A stretch of 64,000 nt of DNA from NCBI RefSeq assembly GCF_965232925.1, contig NZ_CBDDRA010000015.1, forward strand, positions 62,001 through 126,000. Direction: 5' to 3'. The first letter of the stretch is position 1. Every line of letters begins with the position of its first letter. The position numbers and the translations under genes are program-made. This stretch comes from Tumidithrix helvetica. GTDB lineage: Bacteria; Cyanobacteriota; Cyanobacteriia; Pseudanabaenales; Pseudanabaenaceae. The notes beneath the pieces were generated by a model, which saw nothing but the letters and a program-made list of their open reading frames with translations, did no database searches and was not told the DNA's origin. Below are positions 18,523-27,497 of this stretch, one piece after another.

Positions 18523-19854
18523 ATGAGCGATCTTCCTAATCTCATTAGTGCATCTCTGTTGCGATCGCGCATGAAATCACCTTTCTTTGCCACCCTTGCT
18601 CTATTCACCCGATTTCTGTCCAGTCAGCAAACTCCGACCGCCGCCACTGATGGCAAAGATATTTTCTTTAATCCCGACTATTTGCGATCGCTTACTTCCG
18701 CCCAACAGGATGGATTGCTAGTCCATGAAGTCCTCCACGCTGCACTACTGCATGTGATCCGTCGTGGTGTCCGCGATCCCAAGTTATGGAATATAGCGGC
18801 TGATATTGTCGTAAATGGGATCATCGCACAGCATGGTCAATTTGAATTACCTGCTAATGGTGTACGCGATCGAAAATTAGAAAATCTCAGTGTTGAAGAA
18901 ATCTATGAGATATTGCTAGAGCAATGTTTAGGAGGGAAATCATCGCAACAATCTCAATCCCAATCTCAATCATCACAAAAATTTAACTTGCCAAATCCTG
19001 ACTTATTAGACAAACCTCCTGAAGACATCTGTCAAGAAAGGCAAAGGAGTGATTCTGGGCAAAGCGATTCTAAGTCTAAGCAAAGTAATTCTGGTAAAAG
19101 TGATTCTGGTCAAGGTAAAGGCAATGGAAGCGCAAATGCGATCAGTCCCACTCCAACTAAAAACACTGAGGCAATGGGGCAAAGTAATTTAGATAGTCTC
19201 AGTCAATCCCACAAAGCAAGCTTAGAAAATCATTGGCAAAATGCTTGGCAACAAGCGGCGATCGTGGCACGAACCACTAATCAAGGTAAACTTCCTGCCG
19301 ATTTAGAAAGATTATTAGGGCAAATCACTCAGCCCAAAATCGATTGGCGCACTTATCTATGGCGATATTTAGTACAAACGCCCACGGATTTCTCTGGATT
19401 CGATCGCCGCTTTATTGGGCGAGGGCTTTACTTAGAGAGCTTGATCGGTGAATCGATCAAAGTTTTTATTGCCGTTGATACCAGTGGATCGATTCGCGAT
19501 CGCCTACTCCAAATATTTCTAAGCGAAGTCAAAGGTATTCTCAGCTCCTATCCTCATCTCGAAGGCGAACTTTATTATGCCGATGCTGAAGTTTATGGGC
19601 CTCATGAAGTTAGTGGCGATAGCGAGCTTCCTGTCCCCAAAGGCGGTGGCGGCACTTCCTTTATTCCTTTTTTCAACAAAGTACGCGATCGCTGGGATGG
19701 ACAGCAGCAAGCAGTTTGCATTTACCTTACCGATGGCTATGGTACTTTCCCGACGACAACACTAGAACTTCCAGTCCTATGGGTAGTTATCGCTGGTGGC
19801 TTAGCTCTAGAAAAATTTCCCTTTGGCGAAACTGTCAGACTAGAGACTTCATAA
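18523..19854 (+). CDS. metallopeptidase-like/VWA-domain protein (DUF2201 type)
   Basis: A 443-residue protein. The N-terminal domain carries LLVHEVLHAALLH, with an HExxH motif at 68-72 as in DUF2201 putative metallopeptidases. A Ser/Gln-rich low-complexity linker (about 150-230) follows. The C-terminal VWA-like domain has an intact MIDAS motif DTSGS (319-323), plus YFADAEVYG-type and GGGGTSF segments. It follows the MoxR gene by 4 bases. I prefer ATG 18523; a TTG at 18508 is also in frame. The expected role is the metal-dependent partner of the MoxR ATPase. Proteolysis is possible but unproven. Confidence 0.85.
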   Translation: MSDLPNLISASLLRSRMKSPFFATLALFTRFLSSQQTPTAATDGKDIFFNPDYLRSLTSAQQDGLLVHEVLHAALLHVIRRGVRDPKLWNIAADIVVNGIIAQHGQFELPANGVRDRKLENLSVEEIYEILLEQCLGGKSSQQSQSQSQSSQKFNLPNPDLLDKPPEDICQERQRSDSGQSDSKSKQSNSGKSDSGQGKGNGSANAISPTPTKNTEAMGQSNLDSLSQSHKASLENHWQNAWQQAAIVARTTNQGKLPADLERLLGQITQPKIDWRTYLWRYLVQTPTDFSGFDRRFIGRGLYLESLIGESIKVFIAVDTSGSIRDRLLQIFLSEVKGILSSYPHLEGELYYADAEVYGPHEVSGDSELPVPKGGGGTSFIPFFNKVRDRWDGQQQAVCIYLTDGYGTFPTTTLELPVLWVVIAGGLALEKFPFGETVRLETS

Positions 19855-20365
19855 AGCATTACGCTTACAGACTGGAAGTTATGCCCATTCAATCAGCCGA
19901 CATGCAATCTTCAAATAGGGATTTAGAAGCGATTCGCCTAAATTGACAAACTTATTTGTTATATACCCAATAAGTTGCTAAATACTCCCGAAAAGAAGTT
20001 GGGAGTAAAGTTTACAAAAGCGATCGTTGCTTCATTTAACGGGTTATATCTTAACAAACAGCAAAATTGGTTTAAAGATTAAGCCTATACTGACCTTGGC
20101 AAGATTGTATGGGGTTAAATGAACCCGCGATCGCCTCTAGAAATCACAAAAAAAAGCAATCAGTTTAAATTTCTATTGAGGTTTTTAGAAAAATACATTT
20201 TCTCACTTAGACTCTATAGGTATTCATACTGCTGTTCATCTGGCTATTTGTTAAAACTCTTAACCCTCTGTGATGAATAGCTTTCATGTCTATGACAACC
20301 ACCCCTCGCAATACTAAAAAACTGTCCAGCGTATTGGTTATGGACTTATGGATTAAGGAGAATTC
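19855..20365. other. intergenic region upstream of pntA
   Basis: Holds a weak hairpin (actccc/gggagt, 19984-20006) that may end the LRV operon, and presumably the pnt promoter. No RNA gene or coding potential was seen. Confidence 0.4.
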
Positions 20366-22000
20366 ATGTCAAGCACGATTGAAAAGACAACCGAAACAAG
20401 CCTAAATGGCACCCACGCAATGAAAACTTGCCTAAAAGTCGGCATCCCTAAAGAAGTAAGGGCTGGTGAGTGCCGTGTAGCCGCTACACCAGATACAGCG
20501 AAACGCCTACAAAAGCTTGGTTTTGAGGTTCTGATTGAGTCAGGGGCTGGTAAGGCTGCAAGCTTTACCGACGATGCATTTAGCCAAGCGGGCTGTCAGA
20601 TCGTGACCGATGCTGCAACGCTTTGGAGCACATCCGATATTGTGCTAAAGGTTTGCGCTCCCGATATGAATCCCGATCTCGGCAAACATGAGACCGAGTT
20701 ACTCAGAGAAGGCGGAACGCTAATTAGCTTCCTTTGGCCAGCCCAAAATCCCGATCTGCTGAAACAGCTATCGACTCGCAAAGCTACCGCTCTGGCAATG
20801 GACTCAGTTCCACGCATTAGTCGCGCTCAAAAAATGGATGCCCTGAGTTCCATGGCAAACATTGCAGGCTATCGTGCCGTGATTGAAGCTGCGAACAACT
20901 TTGGGCGCTTCTTTACGGGGCAGATTACAGCCGCAGGGAAAGTTCCCCCCGCCAAGGTATTGGTCATCGGTGCGGGTGTCGCTGGTCTCGCCGCCATTGG
21001 TACTGCGAAGAGTTTAGGTGCGATCGTGCGGGCTTTTGACACGCGCCTTGCCGCTAAAGAGCAAGTAGAAAGTTTAGGGGGAGAGTTTTTAGAACTCAGC
21101 TTTAAAGAAGATGGCTCAGGTGAAGGCGGCTATGCCAAAACCATGAGTAAAGAGTTTATTGACGCAGAGATGGCATTGTTTGCCAAGCAAGCCAAGGAAG
21201 TCGATATTATTATCACCACGGCTTTAATTCCAGGTAAAAAGGCTCCACTATTGGTGACCCAAGAAGCTGTCGAGAGCATGAAACAAGGCTCGGTGGTTGT
21301 AGACATGGCAGCCGAACAAGGCGGCAACTGTGCTGTGACCAAACCTGGTGAGGTTTATCGCTATCAGGGTGTGACGATCGTCGGTCTTACCGATCTGACC
21401 AGTCGCATGGCAGCTCAATCTAGCCAACTCTATGGCACCAATCTTTGCCACCTCTTAGATGATATGGGCGGTGCTAGTAACTACAAAATCGACCTAGACA
21501 ATGAAGTGGTTCGGGGTGCGTTAATTTTGCATAATGGCGAGCTAACTTGGCCGAGACCCCAAGCAACTCCTGCCCCCGCAGCCCCTAAACCCGAAGTAAA
21601 GGCTGAGCAAGTGGCTCAACCCACAGAGACCAAAACAGCGACAGCGCCGAAATCAAAAGGTACTTCAGGACTACTTTGGCCAGTGGTGTTAGGAGCCGCG
21701 CTTGTCGGCATGGGCATTGGCGCACCTCCCTCATTCTTATCTCACCTTACGGTCTTTGTGTTGGCTTGCTTTGTTGGTTGGCAAATTATTTGGAACGTAA
21801 AGCCTGCTTTACATACACCGCTAATGAGTGTCACCAATGCGATTAGCGGCATCATCATTATCGGTGGCATGCTCCAGATCTCTGGGGAACTGACATCACC
21901 TACCACAATTCTCGGTGCGATCGCTATTCTCGTGGGAACTATCAATATCTCTGGTGGCTTTTTGGTTACCCAACGCATGCTCAAGATGTTCCAGAAATAA
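20366..22000 (+). CDS. pntA: proton-translocating NAD(P) transhydrogenase, alpha subunit
   Basis: A 544-residue subunit that transfers hydride from NADH to NADP+ using the proton gradient across the inner membranes. Residues 20-395 form the NAD-binding domain I (GIPKEVRAGECRVAATPD; VLVIGAGVAGLAAIGTAKSLG as dinucleotide fold; QGGNCAVTKPGE). A Pro/Ala/Lys-rich linker follows, then four membrane helices at about 440-540. The start is supported by AAGGAG 6 bases upstream of ATG. pntB starts 30 bases downstream, so the two are one operon, closed by the terminator at 23575-23618. Confidence 0.95.
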   Translation: MSSTIEKTTETSLNGTHAMKTCLKVGIPKEVRAGECRVAATPDTAKRLQKLGFEVLIESGAGKAASFTDDAFSQAGCQIVTDAATLWSTSDIVLKVCAPDMNPDLGKHETELLREGGTLISFLWPAQNPDLLKQLSTRKATALAMDSVPRISRAQKMDALSSMANIAGYRAVIEAANNFGRFFTGQITAAGKVPPAKVLVIGAGVAGLAAIGTAKSLGAIVRAFDTRLAAKEQVESLGGEFLELSFKEDGSGEGGYAKTMSKEFIDAEMALFAKQAKEVDIIITTALIPGKKAPLLVTQEAVESMKQGSVVVDMAAEQGGNCAVTKPGEVYRYQGVTIVGLTDLTSRMAAQSSQLYGTNLCHLLDDMGGASNYKIDLDNEVVRGALILHNGELTWPRPQATPAPAAPKPEVKAEQVAQPTETKTATAPKSKGTSGLLWPVVLGAALVGMGIGAPPSFLSHLTVFVLACFVGWQIIWNVKPALHTPLMSVTNAISGIIIIGGMLQISGELTSPTTILGAIAILVGTINISGGFLVTQRMLKMFQK

Positions 22001-22030
22001 AGCCAAATATTTAAGAAGAAATTAGAAACT

Positions 22031-23476
22031 ATGTCATATAACTTGCTCACCGTTGCATATATTGCCGCGAGTGCTTTATTCATTCTCAGTTTGGGTGGAC
22101 TGTCCAATCAAGCGACGGCCCGTAAAGGCAACCTGTTTGGCATTATCGGGATGGCGATCGCCATTGTCGCGACAGCTTTAAGTCCAGCCGTCAGTTCCTA
22201 TGGCACCTTGGCAGCCGTGGTTTTGCCAGGCGTCGCGATCGGTGCGTTGGTGGCAGCGAGAGTCGAGATGACCTCCATGCCCGAACTCGTGGCAATTCTG
22301 CATAGTTTTGTTGGAGCTGCTGCAGTTTTAGTCGGACTAGCTAGCTATTTAGAACCCTCTTCTTCCCTGACTGGTGTAGAAGCTACCATCCATCAGATTG
22401 AAATTTTCGTAGGCGTATTTATTGGTGCTGTCACCTTCACTGGTTCGATTATTGCCTTTGGCAAACTACGCACGATCATCGGTAGTAAGCCATTGATGCT
22501 ACCAGGACGGCATTTGCTCAATATCGGGATGCTGGTAGCAACTCTATGGCTGGGCGTTCAGTTTATGGGCGGTGAAGTTCTTACAGGACTGCAATCGCTC
22601 CTAATTATGACTGCGATCGCTTCAGTGTTGGGCGTTCACTTGGTTATGGCGATCGGCGGTGCAGATATGCCTGTTGTGATCTCTATGCTCAACAGCTACT
22701 CTGGCTGGGCTGCTGCAGCAGCAGGCTTTATGCTTTCCAATGACTTACTGATCATCACGGGTGCGCTGGTGGGAAGTAGTGGGGCAATTCTGAGCTACAT
22801 CATGTGTAAGGCGATGAACCGATCGTTTATCAGCGTTATTCTTGGTGGATTTGGCACAGGTACGACTAAGGCTTCAGCAGCACAAAGTCCAGTGGGCGAT
22901 GTGATTTCAACCTCTGTTGCCGAAACCGTCGAGCTACTAAACGAAGCGAAGAGTGTAATTATTGTGCCTGGCTATGGCATGGCAGTGGCTCAGGCGCAGC
23001 ATCCTGTCTCTGAAATTACGAAGATTCTACGCGATCGCAATATCGAAGTTCGTTTTGGCATCCACCCAGTTGCGGGTCGCTTGCCCGGTCACATGAATGT
23101 GCTTTTGGCTGAAGCGAATGTCCCCTATGACATCGTTTTGGAAATGGACGAAATCAACGAAGATTTCCCCAAGACCGATGTAGTTTTGGTGATTGGGGCA
23201 AACGATACAGTTAACCCTAGTGCCATGGAAGATCCAGCCAGCCCGATCGCGGGTATGCCCGTTTTAGAAGTCTGGAAGGCAAAGACAGTCGTGGTGATGA
23301 AGCGCGGTATGGCAAGTGGTTATGCAGGCGTAGAAAATCCCTTGTTCTACAAAACCAACTCCCAAATGCTCTTCGGCGATGCAAGAAAGAATGTTGACGC
23401 AATCTTAGGTCGGCTGTTGCAATCTAACGAAGATGACGAAGCTCAAGCTCCTGAAAAAGTGTTAGCTAAGACTTAA
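22031..23476 (+). CDS. pntB: proton-translocating NAD(P) transhydrogenase, beta subunit
   Basis: A 481-residue partner of PntA. The first 270 residues contain eight or nine hydrophobic helices of the proton channel (including VHLVMAIGGADMPVVISMLN). The last 180 residues are the NADP-binding domain III: VIIVPGYGMAVAQAQHP, GIHPVAGRLPGHMNVLLAEA, VVLVIGANDTVNP and MKRGMASGYAG are all family landmarks. Complete in length. It lies 30 bases after pntA with no promoter between. Cyanobacteria use this enzyme to rebalance NADPH, notably under mixotrophy. Confidence 0.95.
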   Translation: MSYNLLTVAYIAASALFILSLGGLSNQATARKGNLFGIIGMAIAIVATALSPAVSSYGTLAAVVLPGVAIGALVAARVEMTSMPELVAILHSFVGAAAVLVGLASYLEPSSSLTGVEATIHQIEIFVGVFIGAVTFTGSIIAFGKLRTIIGSKPLMLPGRHLLNIGMLVATLWLGVQFMGGEVLTGLQSLLIMTAIASVLGVHLVMAIGGADMPVVISMLNSYSGWAAAAAGFMLSNDLLIITGALVGSSGAILSYIMCKAMNRSFISVILGGFGTGTTKASAAQSPVGDVISTSVAETVELLNEAKSVIIVPGYGMAVAQAQHPVSEITKILRDRNIEVRFGIHPVAGRLPGHMNVLLAEANVPYDIVLEMDEINEDFPKTDVVLVIGANDTVNPSAMEDPASPIAGMPVLEVWKAKTVVVMKRGMASGYAGVENPLFYKTNSQMLFGDARKNVDAILGRLLQSNEDDEAQAPEKVLAKT

Positions 23477-23574
23477 GTTTATAGCAACTGCCTATTTGAT
23501 TAGGACAAATTGGGCTTTGACTGATACATCGATGGCTTAAGTGGCATGTCCACTGCTATCTTAGCCCTCGCGGG

Positions 23575-23618
23575 AAAAAAGGAAGGGAAGAATCGTGATT
23601 CTTCCCTTCCTTTTTTTT
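23575..23618. terminator. strong intrinsic terminator after pntAB
   Basis: A perfect 13-bp stem (23581-23593 with 23598-23610) closes a 4-base loop, flanked by A6 on the left and T8 on the right, which extend the stem. The A/T symmetry means it can work in both directions. Confidence 0.95.
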
Positions 23619-23656
23619 GTGTTTTATCAGCTTTTTGGTATCCTAATACCAATTTC

Positions 23657-23757
23657 ATACCAATTTCTCTTAAATTTTCGACAGATCGAGGTTTGAGTTC
23701 CGCGCAGAGCGCGGTCTTTTCAAAAAGATGCGTTGCATCATTTTTTGAAAATGGTAT
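23657..23757 (+). repeat. MITE-like 101-bp repeat, copy A
   Basis: Near-inverted ends ataccaatttc and gaaaatggtat enclose two hairpins: ccgcgc-aga-gcgcgg and a long stem centred on gatgcgttgcatc. An extra copy of the left terminus precedes it at 23646. No transposase is encoded. It is the reference copy for the others in this window. Confidence 0.8.
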
Positions 23758-23758
23758 C

Positions 23759-23850
23759 ACTTGAATTTGCAACAGATCGAGGTTTGAGTTCCGCGCGGAG
23801 CGCAGTCTTTCAAAAACAATGTGTCGCATTATCTTTTTGAAAATGGTATA
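23759..23850 (+). repeat. MITE-like repeat, copy B (left end lost)
   Basis: Directly follows copy A in the same orientation. It keeps the acagatcgaggtttgag core, both hairpin regions and the right end gaaaatggtata, but lacks the first dozen bases. The second hairpin has compensating and non-compensating changes. Confidence 0.75.
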
Positions 23851-23988
23851 AAACCCACATTCCGCTCGTAATGGAAGCCTAAAAATATTTACAACGAGAC
23901 AATGAGTGTTTCGAGGAAGCAATACGATTAAAGTTGGATCTTGCAAATCCGATGTAAGTTATACTGACAAATTGTTTCAGCGGACGCC

Positions 23989-25158
23989 CTAGGATTTTAA
24001 TCGATCTTTCATTTCTTTGGCAGCGAGGGCATAGCCACCATCTGCACCATCAATAAAGTGAACTTGGCGTCCATTTCGTTCAAATACGAGGCAGGTCATC
24101 AGCGCGCGATCGCTGACATGATATCCATAGACCAATCTTCCTTCTTTAAATTTTTTATCCAAGTAAGCAATCAGTTTCTTTCTTTGATTTGAATTACCTG
24201 AAATTACCATCCGTAAGCCATCATCGAACTTTTTGTAATCCGTTGCTTCAGATACGATCTGTTTATAGGTTCCCCAATCAAAGCCACCAACATTGAGATT
24301 GAATTTAACGAAGATAACACCTAATAGATTTTCTAAGCGAATTTTGAGCAAGTAAGTCTGTCTTTGCAACCAGTTCCCAGATTTTGTGAACACTCTCGTT
24401 TCAGGCAGGAGCTGCTCATTTTGAAAGGCAAGGTGCAATCCTTTTTGAAACGCAGGATGGAGATCTTGTTCTCTTCCATAGATTTTTTCGATTTGGTCGA
24501 TCGCTTCTCGATAGATATTATCCGTTTGCGTTTCGCTCGGTGCAGTACCAATTACAATCAGACTGAGAATCTCGCCGTGACGGCTTAAAATGTCTTTCCA
24601 ACGGCATTCTAATCCCGAAAAGTCAGCTAAAGGAGGACTCCCTTCCCATTTTGGACAATATAAATTTGTGGTTGCGATGTCTTTAACCAACCGTGTTGCG
24701 TAGGTAATGCCACCCCCACGTAAAATCGCTTGGTTGTAGTTTTCCGAAATGCGGAGTTTGGCAATTTTAAGCTCATAACCTGCCGCGATCGCATACACAG
24801 GAATTATCCCTGCCCGCAACTCCATCTGAAACTCCTGCTGTGCAAGGATTTGTGTTGCCAATAACGCTTTTTCGCAAGCATCTTTTAGCGATGGCGGGAT
24901 TAGCATTGAAGCCCCATCTCCACCAAACACAAAGGGAATCTCGATGTTTTGAGCAACATTCAAAATCGCAATAATCGAACAAGCACCCAACAAATTGACA
25001 TTCTTGTATTTGCCTGCCTCGATCGCTTTGGTTGACATGGTAATATCTGTCACGATCGCGTACCAATCATCGGGGACAAAGGCAAAGTTTTTACCGTAGG
25101 TAATATCGGTAAACTTCTCTAACATCGGAAGTTCCGCGTAGAAATTTTCTGTACTCAT
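23989..25158 (-). CDS. DUF3095-family protein
   Basis: A 389-residue soluble protein of the DUF3095 family, whose biochemistry is not established. The N-terminal half reads like a nucleotide-cyclase/GGDEF-type palm: DWYAIVTDITMSTKAIEAGKY (an acidic strand such as the metal-binding Asp of cyclases) and, 50 residues on, PFVFGGDGASMLIPP. That similarity is my inference. The C-terminal third is mixed, with FVKFNLNVGGFDWGTYK and a final HFIDGADGGYALAA. It lies 6 bases downstream of the ABC permease on the same strand, so it is probably co-transcribed with the exporter. Confidence 0.8.
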   Translation of the reverse strand: MSTENFYAELPMLEKFTDITYGKNFAFVPDDWYAIVTDITMSTKAIEAGKYKNVNLLGACSIIAILNVAQNIEIPFVFGGDGASMLIPPSLKDACEKALLATQILAQQEFQMELRAGIIPVYAIAAGYELKIAKLRISENYNQAILRGGGITYATRLVKDIATTNLYCPKWEGSPPLADFSGLECRWKDILSRHGEILSLIVIGTAPSETQTDNIYREAIDQIEKIYGREQDLHPAFQKGLHLAFQNEQLLPETRVFTKSGNWLQRQTYLLKIRLENLLGVIFVKFNLNVGGFDWGTYKQIVSEATDYKKFDDGLRMVISGNSNQRKKLIAYLDKKFKEGRLVYGYHVSDRALMTCLVFERNGRQVHFIDGADGGYALAAKEMKDRLKS

Positions 25159-25164
25159 TTTTAT

Positions 25165-25953
25165 TTATGCTCCCATTCCAGAATAATGTTTGAGTCCGCG
25201 TCGCCATAGCCAGCGATTGAGCACATAGAAAAGAGCTGTCCAAACACCTATAACAAGTACGCCTTGAATCACGTTAACAGATCTGCCCATCAGCAATGCG
25301 GAGGGGAAATAGATCATGTAAGGAAACGGCGTCCATTCCAATATGGCACGCACGTTAGCAGGAAACACATCTAAAGGCGCGATCATACCAGAGAGAAACA
25401 AATACAGCAAAAACCAAAACTGTTCGATCGCACTGGCGCGTTCTGTCCAAAAGGCAAATAGGGCAAAGGTGTACTGAGTCAGAAAGCGTAAGCAAAATGC
25501 GATCGTAACCACAAAGATAAATGTGAGTACAGTGGTTAAATCGGGAACCCAGAAAGATTGCGGGTAGAGAGCAAAAAACAATCCAATCAGCACGACAATA
25601 AACGGGAAACGGGCAAAACGTTCGGCAACATGGCCTGCAAAGTGATGCCAAAACGGATCGAGAGGTTGCAGTAGGCGATTTGAGAGTTGACCCGAAACCA
25701 CTTCTTTCTCAAAGTCCCAAATTACCCAAACCACATTAAATTGGCGCACGATAAAGGCGGCTAAAAAATAACGGGCAAATTCTATCGAGGTAAAGCCAAA
25801 GCCTCCAGTTTGCGATGCCTGTATCCAAGCTCCCATCAGAATAAATGGTAGAGAGTTAGACAATGCCCATAATATAAGCTCGGCTCGATATTCAACCATA
25901 TGAGCGTAGTAAACAGAAAGCAGCGCTTTCGCAATCCGAAATATATGATTCAT
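25165..25953 (-). CDS. ABC-2-type transporter permease
   Basis: A 262-residue inner-membrane protein with six predicted helices, of the ABC-2 permease group that includes DUF990 proteins (WVIWDFEKEVVSGQLSNRLLQPLDPFWHH is the typical cytoplasmic loop). Its start overlaps the ATPase stop (ATGA), so the pair forms one exporter. Clusters of this type usually encode two different permeases; only one is present here and the next gene is DUF3095. The pump may be a homodimer, or its second permease may lie elsewhere. The substrate is unknown. Confidence 0.9.
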   Translation of the reverse strand: MNHIFRIAKALLSVYYAHMVEYRAELILWALSNSLPFILMGAWIQASQTGGFGFTSIEFARYFLAAFIVRQFNVVWVIWDFEKEVVSGQLSNRLLQPLDPFWHHFAGHVAERFARFPFIVVLIGLFFALYPQSFWVPDLTTVLTFIFVVTIAFCLRFLTQYTFALFAFWTERASAIEQFWFLLYLFLSGMIAPLDVFPANVRAILEWTPFPYMIYFPSALLMGRSVNVIQGVLVIGVWTALFYVLNRWLWRRGLKHYSGMGA

Positions 25954-26963
25954 GACACGCTACCTGCTCGAAATACACGACCAATCACTTCCTCAATCGG
26001 GGGATCTGTAACAGTAAGGTCAAGCACTTCTAGCTCAGCTAAAATACGAGATACTGTCTTAGTAAGTTCCTCCCGTTGCACCAAAAAGCGTACAGATTGC
26101 CCATCCACACTCGCTAATTCCCCATAGGTTTGCAACCCAGACAAAAGCGCAGAAGACTGAGCCGCGACAAGTTCAGGAATAGACTGTGCCAACTCAACCC
26201 TCACCTCACGGTAGGGGGCAAACTTTTCTAACAATCCCTCTAAGCTGCCATCATAGATCAACCCTCCCTCATAGATTAGCAACACGCGACGGCATAGCGC
26301 CGTGATATCTGCCATGTAATGACTGGTAAGAATAATCGTGGCTCCGTACTGCTGGTTATATTGCCGCAAAAAATCGCGCACGGCTACCTGAGCATTGATA
26401 TCTAAACCCAAGGTGGGTTCATCCATAAACAAGATCTGGGGCTGATGCAGCAGAGCTGCAAGTAATTCAGCTTTCATGCGTTCGCCTAGAGACAGCTTAC
26501 GCACGGGTTGGCTGAGTTTGTCCTCTAGTTTCAACATCTCGGTAAGTTCTGCCAATCGGTAAGCAAATATTTTGTCAGGAATGCCATACACCGCTGCATT
26601 AATTTTGAGCGAGTCTAGTGCTGGCAAATCCCACAAAAGTTGCTGTTTTTGTCCCATCACCAAGGTGATCTTTTGCAAAAACTTGGACTCTCGCCGAAAG
26701 GGGATATGGTCTGCAACCCTGACGCGTCCAGCCGATGGATGAATCAGTCCCGTTAGCATTTTTAGGGTTGTGGTTTTTCCTGCGCCATTTGGTCCTAAAA
26801 AACCCACAATTTCACCAGGCTCAATTTGAAATGAAACATCCCGCACAGCGGCAATCGTGCGATAGGCGCGTTTCCAAAAGTGCTTGAGCGTACCTGCAAA
26901 GCCTGCCTCTTTGACCGCGATCGGATAGAGCTTACTTAAACCTTCTACCGTAATAATTGCCAT
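25950..26963 (-). CDS. ABC transporter ATP-binding protein
   Basis: A 337-residue ATPase driving the adjacent permease. Walker A GPNGAGKTT, Q-loop VMGQKQQLLWDL, signature KLSLGERMKAEL (LSLGE in place of LSGGQ), Walker B ILFMDEPTLGLD and switch His in ILTSHYMAD are all present. A C-terminal extension of about 100 residues (EVRVELAQSIPELV to TDPPIEEVIGRVF) is typical of the drug/polysaccharide exporter subgroup. First gene of the minus-strand unit ATPase-permease-DUF3095. Upstream lies a MITE-like repeat. Confidence 0.92.
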   Translation of the reverse strand: MAIITVEGLSKLYPIAVKEAGFAGTLKHFWKRAYRTIAAVRDVSFQIEPGEIVGFLGPNGAGKTTTLKMLTGLIHPSAGRVRVADHIPFRRESKFLQKITLVMGQKQQLLWDLPALDSLKINAAVYGIPDKIFAYRLAELTEMLKLEDKLSQPVRKLSLGERMKAELLAALLHQPQILFMDEPTLGLDINAQVAVRDFLRQYNQQYGATIILTSHYMADITALCRRVLLIYEGGLIYDGSLEGLLEKFAPYREVRVELAQSIPELVAAQSSALLSGLQTYGELASVDGQSVRFLVQREELTKTVSRILAELEVLDLTVTDPPIEEVIGRVFRAGSVS

Positions 26964-27077
26964 TGCTTAACGCTACCTGATTTCTTTTGTTGACTCGGTG
27001 TGCTAAAAGCACAGTTGTAATTGGGGTGCTCCTATTGTGCCATTCCCCCTGCTTACACAAATGAGCGGCAAAATTTA

Positions 27078-27178
27078 ATACCATTTTCAAAAGGTGATGC
27101 AACGCATCTTTTTGAAAAGACCGCGCTCCGCGCGGAACACAAAACCCGATCTGTCGCAATTTCAAGAGAAATTGGTAT
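27078..27178 (-). repeat. MITE-like 101-bp repeat, copy C
   Basis: Inverted relative to copy A, with the same 101-bp length and ends ataccattttc and gaaattggtat. It keeps the GC hairpin (ccgcgc-tcc-gcgcgg) and the gatgcaacgcatc stem. It lies in the divergent gap between the ABC exporter and the EAL gene. Confidence 0.8.
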
Positions 27179-27497
27179 AAGCAGGCAGTAAATCGGAATC
27201 GGTCAAAGGTTAGAACAAAGGTGGAACATATATTTGACGGTCAACACATGATGGGAGGCGCTAAATTGGTTTGGTCAGAGCAAAGGCCCAGATAGGGTTA
27301 CAGAATTTGGTTTACAACATGAGTCGATTCATATGTTGGGAAACAAAACTTGCTTTAGTGTAATCTTGAGGAATCGTGTGACTACGGGTGAATAATTGCC
27401 ACATAAAATCAGGAAAATAGGTTACTGAATCAGCATTTTTCTGCTATTTTCAGTTTTAGTTTTTTGCTAATTTTTAGAGGTGCCCTTAAGAAATTCG

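Noticed and set aside
23640..23850. CRISPR array
   Set aside because: The repeated blocks are about 100 bp with inverted ends and no regular spacers; they fit a MITE-like element.
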